Source: DATKLL01 sp035542475 (lineage in GTDB: Bacteria; Desulfobacterota; Syntrophia; Syntrophales; UBA2185). From it: a stretch of DNA of 64,000 bases. The notes beneath the pieces are model-generated. The model saw only the letters and a list, made by a program, of their open reading frames with translations, searched no databases and was not told where the DNA came from. The stretch spans positions 15,634-79,633 of the forward strand of contig DATKLL010000003.1 of the NCBI GenBank assembly GCA_035542475.1, written 5' to 3'. The position numbers were made by a program, and so were the translations under genes. The stretch's first letter is position 1. Each line of letters begins with the position of its first letter. Positions 26,091-34,391 of the stretch are shown here, piece by piece.

Positions 26091-27356
26091 CTATACTCCT
26101 CTGAATATAACGCAACAGTTTGTACCTCCAAACCCGAAGGCATTTGACAGGGCGATTTCATGCCGCTGCCTCCGTGCCTCGTTGGGAACAAAGTCCAATC
26201 CGCCAAACTTGGGATCGGGGATATAATTTATTGTAGGGAGGATCACTCCCCTTTGCATCCCTTCGATGGCCAGTGCATTTTCTATGGCGGCGGTAGCGCC
26301 GAGGGAATGGCCTATCTGTGATTTGTTGGACGATATGGGAATATGCCTTAATTCGTCTCCAAAAACGGCTCGCAGACATTCCACCTCCATACTGTCTCCC
26401 GTGGTCGTCGACGTTCCATGGGCATTTATATATCCCACATCATTCGGCTTGAGCCCCGCATCGTCGATGGTTTCCACTATCGCCCGGATGGTCGTAGATT
26501 TATTCGGCCTCGTAAAATGATGGGCATCCGACGTCCAGCCTATACCCATGACCTCAGCCTTTGCCTTGAGTCCGTGAGCCGAGAGGGCCTCATCCGCTGC
26601 AAGAACGATCACCCCTCCTCCCTCAGACACGACAAAACCTTTCCTGTCAATGCTGAAAGGTCGCGATGCCTGCGAAGGATCATTATAGGCACGATCGTTG
26701 TGATGTATCTTTATTGTGGCATTCATATTGGCAAAACCATGGATGATCTCCGGTATGACAGGCATCTCCACACCGCCGGCGAGGACGAAGTCACAATCCC
26801 CGTCCCGTATCATCCTTGACCCGATGGCGATGGCGTGATTCCCTGTGGCGCATGCACTCTGCGGTGAAAATATCGGACCGGTGAAGCCCAGAAGCATTCC
26901 GGCCTTGCCTGACGGCAGATTGGCGCAGAGATTGGGGAGCAGGTAAGGGCTAACTTTTAGCGGCCCTTTGTCCCTCAGATTTTCCATAGCAATGCGGAAG
27001 GAATCCGTTCCGTTTATGGCAGAGCCGATCAGACAGGCCGTTCTCGGCCCAGTATCTTTGTTTATTTGCAGCCTGGAATTTTCCAAGGCTTCTTTACAGA
27101 CTGCCATGGTAAGAATAACAAAGGCTGCGTTCCAGTTGTAAACTTCCTTCTCACTCGAAAAATCGTAAGTCCGGGGATCCCAGTCAGGTATCTCTCCCAC
27201 TACATTACTTAGGGATTTCACATGGCATCGGGTAACCCTGCGGAAACCGGCTTCGCCTTTAACCGCGCGCTCCCAGGTCTTGCCGAAGGTCTTTCCCAGC
27301 GGTGTTGCCACGCCGTAGCCAATGACAAAGACTTTTCTGTTCTTTGGTGCCTTCAT
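26091..27356 (-). CDS. Beta-ketoacyl-ACP synthase, FabF-like (KS2)
   Basis: A 421-residue ketosynthase. The start MKAPKNRKVFVIG at 27356 is preferred since the upstream ATG at 27392 lies inside a repeat. Cys169 in PQSACATGNHA, His in NAHGTSTTTGD and SNKSQIGHSLGA complete the triad. FGFGGTNCCVIF ends the fold. It is one of three tandem FabF-like paralogues in the locus; the differences between them suggest that they handle different chain lengths or starter units. Confidence 0.92.
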   Translation of the reverse strand: MKAPKNRKVFVIGYGVATPLGKTFGKTWERAVKGEAGFRRVTRCHVKSLSNVVGEIPDWDPRTYDFSSEKEVYNWNAAFVILTMAVCKEALENSRLQINKDTGPRTACLIGSAINGTDSFRIAMENLRDKGPLKVSPYLLPNLCANLPSGKAGMLLGFTGPIFSPQSACATGNHAIAIGSRMIRDGDCDFVLAGGVEMPVIPEIIHGFANMNATIKIHHNDRAYNDPSQASRPFSIDRKGFVVSEGGGVIVLAADEALSAHGLKAKAEVMGIGWTSDAHHFTRPNKSTTIRAIVETIDDAGLKPNDVGYINAHGTSTTTGDSMEVECLRAVFGDELRHIPISSNKSQIGHSLGATAAIENALAIEGMQRGVILPTINYIPDPKFGGLDFVPNEARRQRHEIALSNAFGFGGTNCCVIFRGV

Positions 27357-27388
27357 ATGTTCACAGTTTGAATATTGCTCTTGAATTG

Positions 27389-27706
27389 TCATTCCCGCGG
27401 AAGCGGGAATCCAGTATTACAAACAAATAGTTTCATATAAGTCATCCCATTTGGGATATCTCTCTCTATGAGATTTAGCTTCCACTGCCTATTCCATTTC
27501 TTTATCTGTTTCTCTCTGACAATTGCGCCCTCCGCTGTCTCATGCACTTCATACCACACCAGGCGGTGGACGTTGTATTTTTTTGAGAATCCATTAACCA
27601 GTTTATTTTTGTGTTCATATACACGTTTAATCAAGTCTGATGTTACACCTATATATAGTGTGCCGTTTCGTTTACTACAAAGAATATAAACATAAAAGTC
27701 CTTCAT
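27389..27706 (-). CDS. GIY-YIG nuclease-superfamily protein
   Basis: A 105-residue protein of the small GIY-YIG type. It has YVYILCSKRNGTLYIGVTSDLIKRVYEHK at the N terminus, containing the catalytic Tyr and Arg, and EHKNKLVNGFSKKYNVHRLVWYE. This family is common as single copies within genomes. The last residues NTGFPLPRE come from an adjacent palindromic repeat, so the ORF end is likely altered. It is unrelated in function to the ketosynthases around it and breaks their operon. Confidence 0.9.
   Translation of the reverse strand: MKDFYVYILCSKRNGTLYIGVTSDLIKRVYEHKNKLVNGFSKKYNVHRLVWYEVHETAEGAIVREKQIKKWNRQWKLNLIERDIPNGMTYMKLFVCNTGFPLPRE
27392..27412. repeat. REP-like palindrome (left of GIY-YIG gene)
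   Basis: CATTCCCGCGGAAGCGGGAAT: ATTCCCGC/GCGGGAAT arms. The GIY-YIG frame ends in it and the upstream candidate start of KS2 lies in it. Confidence 0.75.
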
Positions 27707-27717
27707 ATATCATCTGG

Positions 27718-27741
27718 ATTCCCGTCTACACGGGAATGACA
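27718..27741. repeat. REP-like palindrome (right of GIY-YIG gene)
   Basis: ATTCCCGTCTACACGGGAATGAC on the plus strand: ATTCCCGT and ACGGGAAT arms. Same core as the left copy, on the other side of the GIY-YIG gene. Confidence 0.75.
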
Positions 27742-27772
27742 TGAGGCAATTGGCTCTCGTCAGAGTTATTCA

Positions 27773-29071
27773 TCATCCAACCCTGCGCAGGACAATGCAG
27801 GAATTGCAGCCGCCAAATCCGAATGCATTTTTTAACACATGCTCCTGAGCCAACCTTCTCGCCCCTTCCGGCACGCAGTCGATTATGATATCCGGATCAG
27901 GTAGATAATTTATCGTGGGGAGAACAGTATCACGTATCATTCCTTCCATGGCAAGGATTATCTCAATAGCGGAGGACGCCCCCATTGCATGGCCCGTCTG
28001 AGACTTGTTTGCCGATACCGGCGGTATATCACTGCCAAAGATATCCTTCAGTGCATCACCTTCCACCTTGTCACCGATCTTTGTCGACGTCCCGTGGGCG
28101 TTGACCGCATCAATATCTCCCGGCTGCAAGCCGGAATGAGCAATACTTTCCGCAACGCACATCTTCACCGTTTCCAGGTTCGGAGCAACAAAATGATGCG
28201 CGTCCGACGTCATGCCCCATCCCGCCATTTCAATTCTGGGGGTTATTCCATGGACCTTCGCAAAATCCTTACTTGCCAGGATAATACAGCCGGCACCCTC
28301 AGATACGACGAAGCCCCTCCTGTTGATGGAGAAAGGACGGCTTGCCTTATCCGGAGACTCTTCCGGTTGCCCTTCCTTCGGCCGGTATGCGCCGTTCATC
28401 GTGAAAAAACCGCCCACTATGGTTTCAACAAGAGGGAAATCTACGGCGCCACAGATGACTGCGTCCGCCATACCCTGCTCTATTAACATGGCCCCGATAA
28501 TCATGGAGGTGGAACCCGTGGCGCAGGCGGTAATGGTCGAGGTTATGGGTCCTGTAGCCCCGGTCATAATGGAAATTTTTCCCCCTACCATATTGATGCA
28601 GGAGTTTGCATTGGTAAACGGATGGGGCAATTTCCCCCCGGAAACCCACATCCTGTCCGCACGAATCACTGCATCAAGACCGCCGACAGCGGTACTGAAG
28701 GTAATAGCTACTCTGGAAGCGATATCATCCGTTATTTCAAGCCCGCTTTTTACAAGAGCCCGGTGGACTACCAGCATGGCATGGCTGAAAACAGGTGATG
28801 TCCATAGTGCCATGTCACGGGATTTCAAGAAAGGATAGGAGCTGGTGTTAATATCATCAACCTGGCCTGCTATTCTTACGGGAAATCCTTCACGGAGAGG
28901 GAAACGCGTCAATGCACCAATACCGCTTGCGCCGCGCGATGCACGCTCCCATTGGGTTTCCGTATCGATACCCAGGGGTGATACGGCGTCATAACCCAAT
29001 ATAACAGGTCTAATACTTTTCATCCTTGTCTGCTTGTTTTTAGGCGCAAGGGGAGTTCGTGAAGCTACCAT
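27773..29071 (-). CDS. Beta-ketoacyl-ACP synthase, FabF-like (KS3)
   Basis: A 432-residue ketosynthase. Cys183 in ITACATGSTSMIIG, His in NAHGTSTKIGD and ANKSQTGHAMGA; triad intact, with FGFGGCNSCIVL at the end. Its ATG at 29071 overlaps the stop of the radical SAM gene upstream (ATGGTAG), so translation may be coupled; an ATG at 29023 (MKSIRPVILG) is the alternative and fits the family's usual N terminus better. Nearest relatives in the window are KS1 and KS2. Confidence 0.9.
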   Translation of the reverse strand: MVASRTPLAPKNKQTRMKSIRPVILGYDAVSPLGIDTETQWERASRGASGIGALTRFPLREGFPVRIAGQVDDINTSSYPFLKSRDMALWTSPVFSHAMLVVHRALVKSGLEITDDIASRVAITFSTAVGGLDAVIRADRMWVSGGKLPHPFTNANSCINMVGGKISIMTGATGPITSTITACATGSTSMIIGAMLIEQGMADAVICGAVDFPLVETIVGGFFTMNGAYRPKEGQPEESPDKASRPFSINRRGFVVSEGAGCIILASKDFAKVHGITPRIEMAGWGMTSDAHHFVAPNLETVKMCVAESIAHSGLQPGDIDAVNAHGTSTKIGDKVEGDALKDIFGSDIPPVSANKSQTGHAMGASSAIEIILAMEGMIRDTVLPTINYLPDPDIIIDCVPEGARRLAQEHVLKNAFGFGGCNSCIVLRRVG

Positions 29072-30063
29072 GGTATGAACCGGTAGAGTTTGGCGAACAT
29101 TTCGTATACTTCAATCCAGTTCTGGAGATCCTTCGTTGAATTCAGATGCTCTCTCTTATTGACCATAACCCAGCTCATATGCGCAGCGCCATCCTTGCAG
29201 GTTGAACAATCCCTTGTTGCAGAGGTGCAGCACCGGTGCATGGTTTGCAGATCCGAAGCCCAGCGGATAAAACGGATGAGCCTTTTCGGCTGAGGATTTC
29301 TGTTATCCAAAGGTTCCGTAACGGACGGGCACTCTGTCCATCCGAATGTCCTATTCATCATCCTGCCCGCGGTGATAATCTCATGATAATATTTGCAGGA
29401 AATAACGGTCCGCGGGTATTTTTCAAGCATATCGTCCATTTCGGACCGAACGTCTCTCAGCTTATCTTTTGTCCAGAAAAAACCGTCGACTCTTTCATCA
29501 TTCGTCAGCAACTGTAAGTGGACCTTCAGACCTACATCGGCAATCTTGCTGATTACACGTTCTATACGCCCGACCTGCTTTGGCGTAATAGTGTAAAGGT
29601 AATAGGTATTCGGATCTCCTGCGTAATTCTTGCCGGATACGGCGAATGTGTCTTTCCCCCTGAGCAATTTTTCATCTTCCTCATCACCCCACAGTGAAAT
29701 ACCCACCATCATATCGGGAAAACGTTCTCTGGGAATCTTGATCAAACCGTTGGTCGCGCAGTATGTCGGCAGCAGTTTGTAAAAAGCCTCGATCCGGTCG
29801 AGAAAGAGTGTCGGTTCCCCGCCGATTAGTATAGCAAGATTTACGCCCCGCTCTTTTTCCTTTTGAACAAACCGGTACCATTTTCCGACATCCGTTTCCT
29901 CGGTGGCCGCCTGATGTTCATTGGAAGAAAAGAAGAAACAGCCCTTGCAGCGCAAATTGCATTGATTGGTTACATCGTAGATGGAACTGCGAATATTCAG
30001 ACTGGATATTTTTTTGTAACGCTCATGCCATGCCTTATCCAGTAAGGAGCTGACAGTTTTCAT
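29065..30063 (-). CDS. Radical SAM enzyme with C-terminal cysteine cluster (paralogue A)
   Basis: A 332-residue protein. The N-terminal stretch YDVTNQCNLRCKGCFFF holds the CxxxCxxC cluster motif and GGEPTLF follows the usual GGEP turn. Near the C terminus a conserved Cys (WTECPSVTEP) and the group CCTSATRDCSTC (a CCx6CxxC pattern) suggest a second iron-sulfur site, as in SPASM-like enzymes. It matches the neighbouring enzyme at 30143-31222 along its length. Substrate unknown; a chain-modifying reaction on an acyl-ACP is plausible from context. Confidence 0.88.
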   Translation of the reverse strand: MKTVSSLLDKAWHERYKKISSLNIRSSIYDVTNQCNLRCKGCFFFSSNEHQAATEETDVGKWYRFVQKEKERGVNLAILIGGEPTLFLDRIEAFYKLLPTYCATNGLIKIPRERFPDMMVGISLWGDEEDEKLLRGKDTFAVSGKNYAGDPNTYYLYTITPKQVGRIERVISKIADVGLKVHLQLLTNDERVDGFFWTKDKLRDVRSEMDDMLEKYPRTVISCKYYHEIITAGRMMNRTFGWTECPSVTEPLDNRNPQPKRLIRFIRWASDLQTMHRCCTSATRDCSTCKDGAAHMSWVMVNKREHLNSTKDLQNWIEVYEMFAKLYRFIPW

Positions 30064-30142
30064 AAATACCTATTCACGCACATTTCAATTGACGATCAAA
30101 TTTGGGACAGAGGATATATCCCGCTTTTCATAACTACATTTT

Positions 30143-31222
30143 TCAGGGTGGCGCAATCATATCGCGACAGAGGTTCTCGCCCTTTTCATAACCCATGACC
30201 CAGACGGCAAGATACGTATCCACATAGTCGAGCCATGATTTGAAGGTGTCCGGGTCGGTCACATGTCGATACAGGCGTGCCGTAACAACAGCGCTGCCGG
30301 CTGCGTAATGCCTGCATTCTTCACAATCCGTGTCGGGAACACAGCAGGCCACTTCTCTGTCCCAAGAGAGATCCGCCCTATACTGCCTGAAAGACCTTCC
30401 GAGACCGATGTCTGTCGAAGGATTCCTTCTCGGGTAAGAACACCCATAAAGGGCGTGCAGGCCGTACTGGTGAGTATGTGCAACTGCGTTGTAGGGGGAA
30501 AAGAGTATATTTGCATGATAGCGGGAAAGAATATCCATCATCACTTTGCGCGTCCGGTTAAGAGAATCCTTATCATGTCTCAACGGACCGGTGTATCCGA
30601 CAGGTGACGAAAAAACATTAAAGGTGATCTTGCAATCATTTGCGGCAATGGTGTCCATCACCTCATATACTTCATCTATATTATCCTGCGTAAAGGTATA
30701 CACGAAGACCGCCCTGTGATCACCACGGTAATTGTCGATCTGTTTTGAAAGCAGATTTTTTGCCCTTCTGACACGCAGGCTCGTTTCATCATTTCCCCAG
30801 ACGGAGATATGGATCTTGTAGCCGACCGATTCGGGGATGAATTTAAAACCATTCGTGGCTATGCACCCCAGCGGCATCTCCTCGTGGCAGACCTCGAGAA
30901 GCTGAGGAACCATGGACGGCTCGGCACCGGCCAGAACTACATATGTAATGCCCCTTGCCTTTTCCTTCTTCATCAGCGTTCGCCATGCCTGCGGGTCCTC
31001 ATTTCCTTGAGCGAATTGCTTTTCACCTTTATAATAATAACAACCGTCGCATCGTATGTTGCAGCGGTTTGTCATATCATACGTGGATTCTCGGAGGAAA
31101 AAAAACTTCCTCACCTTTTCCCAGCGCCGACGTACTTCAGGCTCGGCCAGCAGCTCGGAAAATTTCCATTTTCTTGTCCCTTTATCAAATTGAGGAATTG
31201 TTATGATGTCCGTGGTATTCAT
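30143..31222 (-). CDS. Radical SAM enzyme with C-terminal cysteine cluster (paralogue B)
   Basis: A 359-residue protein; the start MNTTDIITIP at 31222 leaves a 28-nt gap after the ACP stop, whereas an upstream ATG at 31285 would overlap that gene. The core motif is YDMTNRCNIRCDGCYYY and the GGEP position reads AGAEPSM. The C-terminal half has GCSYPRRNP and CCVPDTDCEEC (CCx5CxxC). It is a paralogue of 29065-30063, and both sit 3' of ACP2. The unusual AGAEP in place of GGEP may affect SAM binding. Confidence 0.88.
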   Translation of the reverse strand: MNTTDIITIPQFDKGTRKWKFSELLAEPEVRRRWEKVRKFFFLRESTYDMTNRCNIRCDGCYYYKGEKQFAQGNEDPQAWRTLMKKEKARGITYVVLAGAEPSMVPQLLEVCHEEMPLGCIATNGFKFIPESVGYKIHISVWGNDETSLRVRRAKNLLSKQIDNYRGDHRAVFVYTFTQDNIDEVYEVMDTIAANDCKITFNVFSSPVGYTGPLRHDKDSLNRTRKVMMDILSRYHANILFSPYNAVAHTHQYGLHALYGCSYPRRNPSTDIGLGRSFRQYRADLSWDREVACCVPDTDCEECRHYAAGSAVVTARLYRHVTDPDTFKSWLDYVDTYLAVWVMGYEKGENLCRDMIAPP

Positions 31223-31250
31223 GAATATTTCAAGAAGGGTCCCATTTGGC

Positions 31251-31517
31251 TCATGCTGCCTGCTTCTGCTCAATATATTCGGCAATCATGCGAATGTTTC
31301 TGAGTTTGGGATAATCATCCTCATCGATGGTGATGCCGTATTCGTCCTGAAGCACAAGAACCACTGTAGCCAGATCCATGCTGTCAACGCCGAGTTCATC
31401 CACCAGATCAAGATCGGGATCGAACGTTTCCGGTGTAATCTCTTCCAGCTTCAGTTCGAGGATGATAATTTCGGCAATCCGAAATATCAGCGCCTTTTTA
31501 TTCATACTCATGAGCAT
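31251..31517 (-). CDS. Acyl carrier protein (ACP2)
   Basis: An 88-residue carrier protein. The first ATG (31517) has GGAGG at ideal spacing; later Mets are alternatives. The modified serine is in ELGVDSMDLATVV. Helix II is hydrophobic (VVLVLQDEYG) as in ACPs. It stands between the FabZ-like dehydratase and the radical SAM pair, and may be their substrate carrier. Confidence 0.9.
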   Translation of the reverse strand: MLMSMNKKALIFRIAEIIILELKLEEITPETFDPDLDLVDELGVDSMDLATVVLVLQDEYGITIDEDDYPKLRNIRMIAEYIEQKQAA

Positions 31518-31623
31518 TCACAATCCTCCCCGCGTAAATAAATCGTCACAGCCATATTTTTTCTTGAACATAATTATATTGCACCAAAAACTGGTGACTA
31601 TTGTTTCAGTCTTACTTAGCACT

Positions 31624-31998
31624 TTACTCCGACAGCAGCTCAGCCACAATGATACCGCTGCATGCCGTTTTTCCTCTCACATCGACATCAAAATGGTAGG
31701 CAAGTCTTCCATCCTGATGGGATGAGGAAGTGGATATGTGGAGCAATTCATCCGGTTTTACCGGCAGCCTGAATCTGACCCTCCTTATACTGGTTATCCT
31801 TATCTTTTTTCCTTTCTCAGATTCATGGTGCGTAATCGCATCCGTCACCATGGACAGGATGGCAATGCCGGGCAGAATCGGGTCACCGGGAAAATGACCG
31901 GAATACCATGGTGATCCGGCCTCTGCACAGGCTTCTGCAAGAATTGCGCTGTCTGTCGGTTCTTCCTTATACGATATACTGTACCATGCCTCATCCAT
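31624..31998 (-). CDS. FabZ-like 3-hydroxyacyl-ACP dehydratase
   Basis: A 124-residue hotdog-fold protein with the FabZ signature GHFPGDPILPGIAIL (34-48), which includes the catalytic His. The rest is shorter and lacks the classical Glu-containing helix sequence of FabZ (GALLA.E), so it may be a specialised dehydratase or an acyl-binding relative. It is the first gene after a putative promoter at 32027-32055, and ACP2 follows 106 nt later. Confidence 0.85.
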   Translation of the reverse strand: MDEAWYSISYKEEPTDSAILAEACAEAGSPWYSGHFPGDPILPGIAILSMVTDAITHHESEKGKKIRITSIRRVRFRLPVKPDELLHISTSSSHQDGRLAYHFDVDVRGKTACSGIIVAELLSE

Positions 31999-32026
31999 GA
32001 TTACTTACCGTATATATAAGTTATTT

Positions 32027-32055
32027 TATTTATCATTGATCCAATAGCATGTCAA
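32027..32055 (-). promoter_or_regulatory. Probable sigma-70 promoter of the FabZ-ACP2-radical SAM unit
   Basis: On the minus strand TTGACA (32050-32055) and TAAATA (32027-32032) with exactly 17 nt between them, in an AT-rich spacer upstream of the FabZ-like gene. Confidence 0.5.
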
Positions 32056-32220
32056 AAAAATATTTTTAATGCTTATATGTTCATAAATATTTTGAAAATT
32101 TAGGCCAGCGGCATGGCAATATTTTATTTATCAATCGCTTACGGAATTTCTCCCTAGTCTACCCTGAATAATCCGAAAGGGTCGAAATGGCAATAAGAAT
32201 CATTTCATATAGAAGTCATG

Positions 32221-33045
32221 TTATCCTTGATTATCTCCGGTCCATATCATAACGGGTCGTCCCAGAAGTTCAGCAAGAGGCACTATCTGTAATCCCTTGC
32301 TTTTCAAACCTGAAAGTATCAAGTCAATCTCGCGCAAAAAGTATTCCTTGCCGATCGCCTTCTTTGGTTGGACATCATGAAGAAGGATTACGTCATCCGG
32401 CTTCACCTTGTTCAATATTCTATCAGACAATTTTTTAATATACCTGTTCCCGAAGTCATTGGCCCGACAAGTGAAGGTCACGCAATAAAGCCCCTGTTGA
32501 AACAAGACTTCAGCCAGTCGCGGATTGGTGATGCCTACAGGCGGCCGGAAAGCAGCAGGTGAGATGCCAAATTGTTTCAAGAGGGCCTGCGTCGATTCGA
32601 TCTCCGTATACAGCTTTTCTGAACAGCGCAGCATTAGAAAAGGATCATGCCTGTATGAATGATTGCCGATGTCATGGCCACGTGCAAGTATCTCTGCAAT
32701 CAGGTCGCCGTATTTAGCGGCCTTTTCACCGGTAACGAAGAAAGTGGCCTTTGCCGCATGACGGTCCAGCAGTTGTAGAATATGTCTGGTAGTCTCCGGA
32801 TCGGGCCCGTCATCGAATGTTACAGATACCATTGGTCTTCCTGTATATCCCCGGCTGTTGACAGGCAAGAAGAAACCCCTTGATGGGATAAAGGGGGCCG
32901 CCGCGCAGAGAAAAACAAAAACAGACAGGGGAATGACTGCAAAGTAGCCAGAAAAAAAGGACAGCACTATCGCAAGTGCAATGGCGAAAAAGCCGGTTAC
33001 AGCCGCCGGAGATATATATGCCGTCCCTTCTAGGTCACGCTTCAT
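32221..33045 (-). CDS. NodB-type polysaccharide deacetylase with N-terminal membrane helices
   Basis: A 274-residue protein starting MKRDLEGTAY at 33045, whose ATG overlaps the radical SAM stop (TGATG). Two hydrophobic helices (about 15-55) precede a NodB domain: SVTFDDGPDPE (metal Asp), GHDIGNHSYRH (metal His pair) and the late DVILLHDVQ. It removes N- or O-acetyl groups from a saccharide or related substrate, probably at the outer face of the inner membrane. Its coupling to the acyl-chain locus suggests a glycosylated product. Confidence 0.88.
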   Translation of the reverse strand: MKRDLEGTAYISPAAVTGFFAIALAIVLSFFSGYFAVIPLSVFVFLCAAAPFIPSRGFFLPVNSRGYTGRPMVSVTFDDGPDPETTRHILQLLDRHAAKATFFVTGEKAAKYGDLIAEILARGHDIGNHSYRHDPFLMLRCSEKLYTEIESTQALLKQFGISPAAFRPPVGITNPRLAEVLFQQGLYCVTFTCRANDFGNRYIKKLSDRILNKVKPDDVILLHDVQPKKAIGKEYFLREIDLILSGLKSKGLQIVPLAELLGRPVMIWTGDNQG

Positions 33046-34391
33046 CAGATCAATCGCTCCCACAGAGGTCCCACACGACCCCGCGCATAAAGCTTCGTAA
33101 TGTTTTTGAACATCAACTGTGATCCGGTACCAATAACCCAATTGGATCGGCCAGCGGCATGGTTTTTCACAAGCTCCATGACCGCTTCCCGCTGCACGGC
33201 CGGCGACCAGTAAAACCTCGGCTCAAGCGGATTCCAGTTTGATTCTATGTGCCCTTCCTCGAGGGCGAGGGTGTAAAGAGCGGTATGAGGATATATTCTG
33301 ATCCCGCTGAAAACGAAGAAAGCGGTTTTTTCCAGCTTGTCGGTGTTGGCCAGAGTTTCTTTCAGCGTATCTTCATTTTCTCCGGGCCCTCCCAGCATGA
33401 GATAATGAGCCACGTGCAGACCGGCAGCAAGAGCCTCCATGTGTGAGGAAAATACATCGTCAATGTGAAAAGGTTTGCCGTATGCCTCAAGTACACGGTC
33501 TGAAAGAGCCTCCGTACCGAATTCCACATGTGTAAGCCCCGCATCGGCGAGGATGTGATAATAGTCAGGCGGAGAGGCAGTCGGTACAAAAAGGCCGCCC
33601 CAGGGAATGGAAATGCCCGCTTTTTTGAATGCTCCAGCAACCTCCAGGCTATGCTCATAACTGCCATTTAACGTCGAATCCGTCACATAGAGGTATCTGG
33701 CGCCGGCGTCCTGTAGCATTCTGGCTGTATCGGCGACTTCTTCAGGCTTAACAAAGCGGAATCGCTTTCCTTCTATATGGGGATAAGTACAATAAACACA
33801 GCTGAAGGGGCATCCTCTTTTTGTCTGGAGATTGAGGATGCCACCCCTTTCCAGATAAAAAGTTGTATAGGAATTATTAGGGAACACGCCGCGTGGGAAT
33901 GGATGCGGCCATGGTTTCGGAAACTCAATGATACTGTCTTTAGTCACTATGCCGGAAAGACCGGAAATATTTTCATTCCTTTCCAGTGCCCTAAGTAATA
34001 GCTGGAGACGCTCGCCCTCGCCTATGATGCCATAATCAGCTTCAAGCGAGGTCATTAATTCACCGGGCATAATGGTAAATCCACTACCTCCCAGTACGAT
34101 CAGCCCACTCGATCGTTTACGGATCGTACTTATCAATTCCCGAATTTGACCTATAAAGATCTGCACATTGGCAAAATCGACGTTATCGATGTTTCTGATA
34201 GATAAGCCGATGACATCAGGGACGAATTGAGATAGAACCCCGGTCAAGGCACTCCCGTCCCCTAGTTCATTCATATCGACTGTCTTTACCTGATGAGGAG
34301 GCGATATAGCACTCATCACATAATCGAGGCCGATCGGGTAAGACGGATGAGGCTCGGCAACTGTGTTTGTTGATACCAATAATACCTTCAC
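33045..34391 (-). CDS. B12-binding radical SAM protein
   Basis: A 448-residue protein. The N-terminal B12-binding-like domain contains VIGLSIRNIDNVDF and GGSGFTIMPGELM. The radical SAM core has QTKRGCPFSCVYCTYP (CxxxCxxC) and EGKRFRFVKPEEV. It begins at the end of the CrtI-like gene (4-nt overlap) and ends overlapping the deacetylase start, so all three are tightly coupled. It likely modifies the product chain or its head group; no close characterised relative was recognised. Confidence 0.9.
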   Translation of the reverse strand: MKVLLVSTNTVAEPHPSYPIGLDYVMSAISPPHQVKTVDMNELGDGSALTGVLSQFVPDVIGLSIRNIDNVDFANVQIFIGQIRELISTIRKRSSGLIVLGGSGFTIMPGELMTSLEADYGIIGEGERLQLLLRALERNENISGLSGIVTKDSIIEFPKPWPHPFPRGVFPNNSYTTFYLERGGILNLQTKRGCPFSCVYCTYPHIEGKRFRFVKPEEVADTARMLQDAGARYLYVTDSTLNGSYEHSLEVAGAFKKAGISIPWGGLFVPTASPPDYYHILADAGLTHVEFGTEALSDRVLEAYGKPFHIDDVFSSHMEALAAGLHVAHYLMLGGPGENEDTLKETLANTDKLEKTAFFVFSGIRIYPHTALYTLALEEGHIESNWNPLEPRFYWSPAVQREAVMELVKNHAAGRSNWVIGTGSQLMFKNITKLYARGRVGPLWERLI

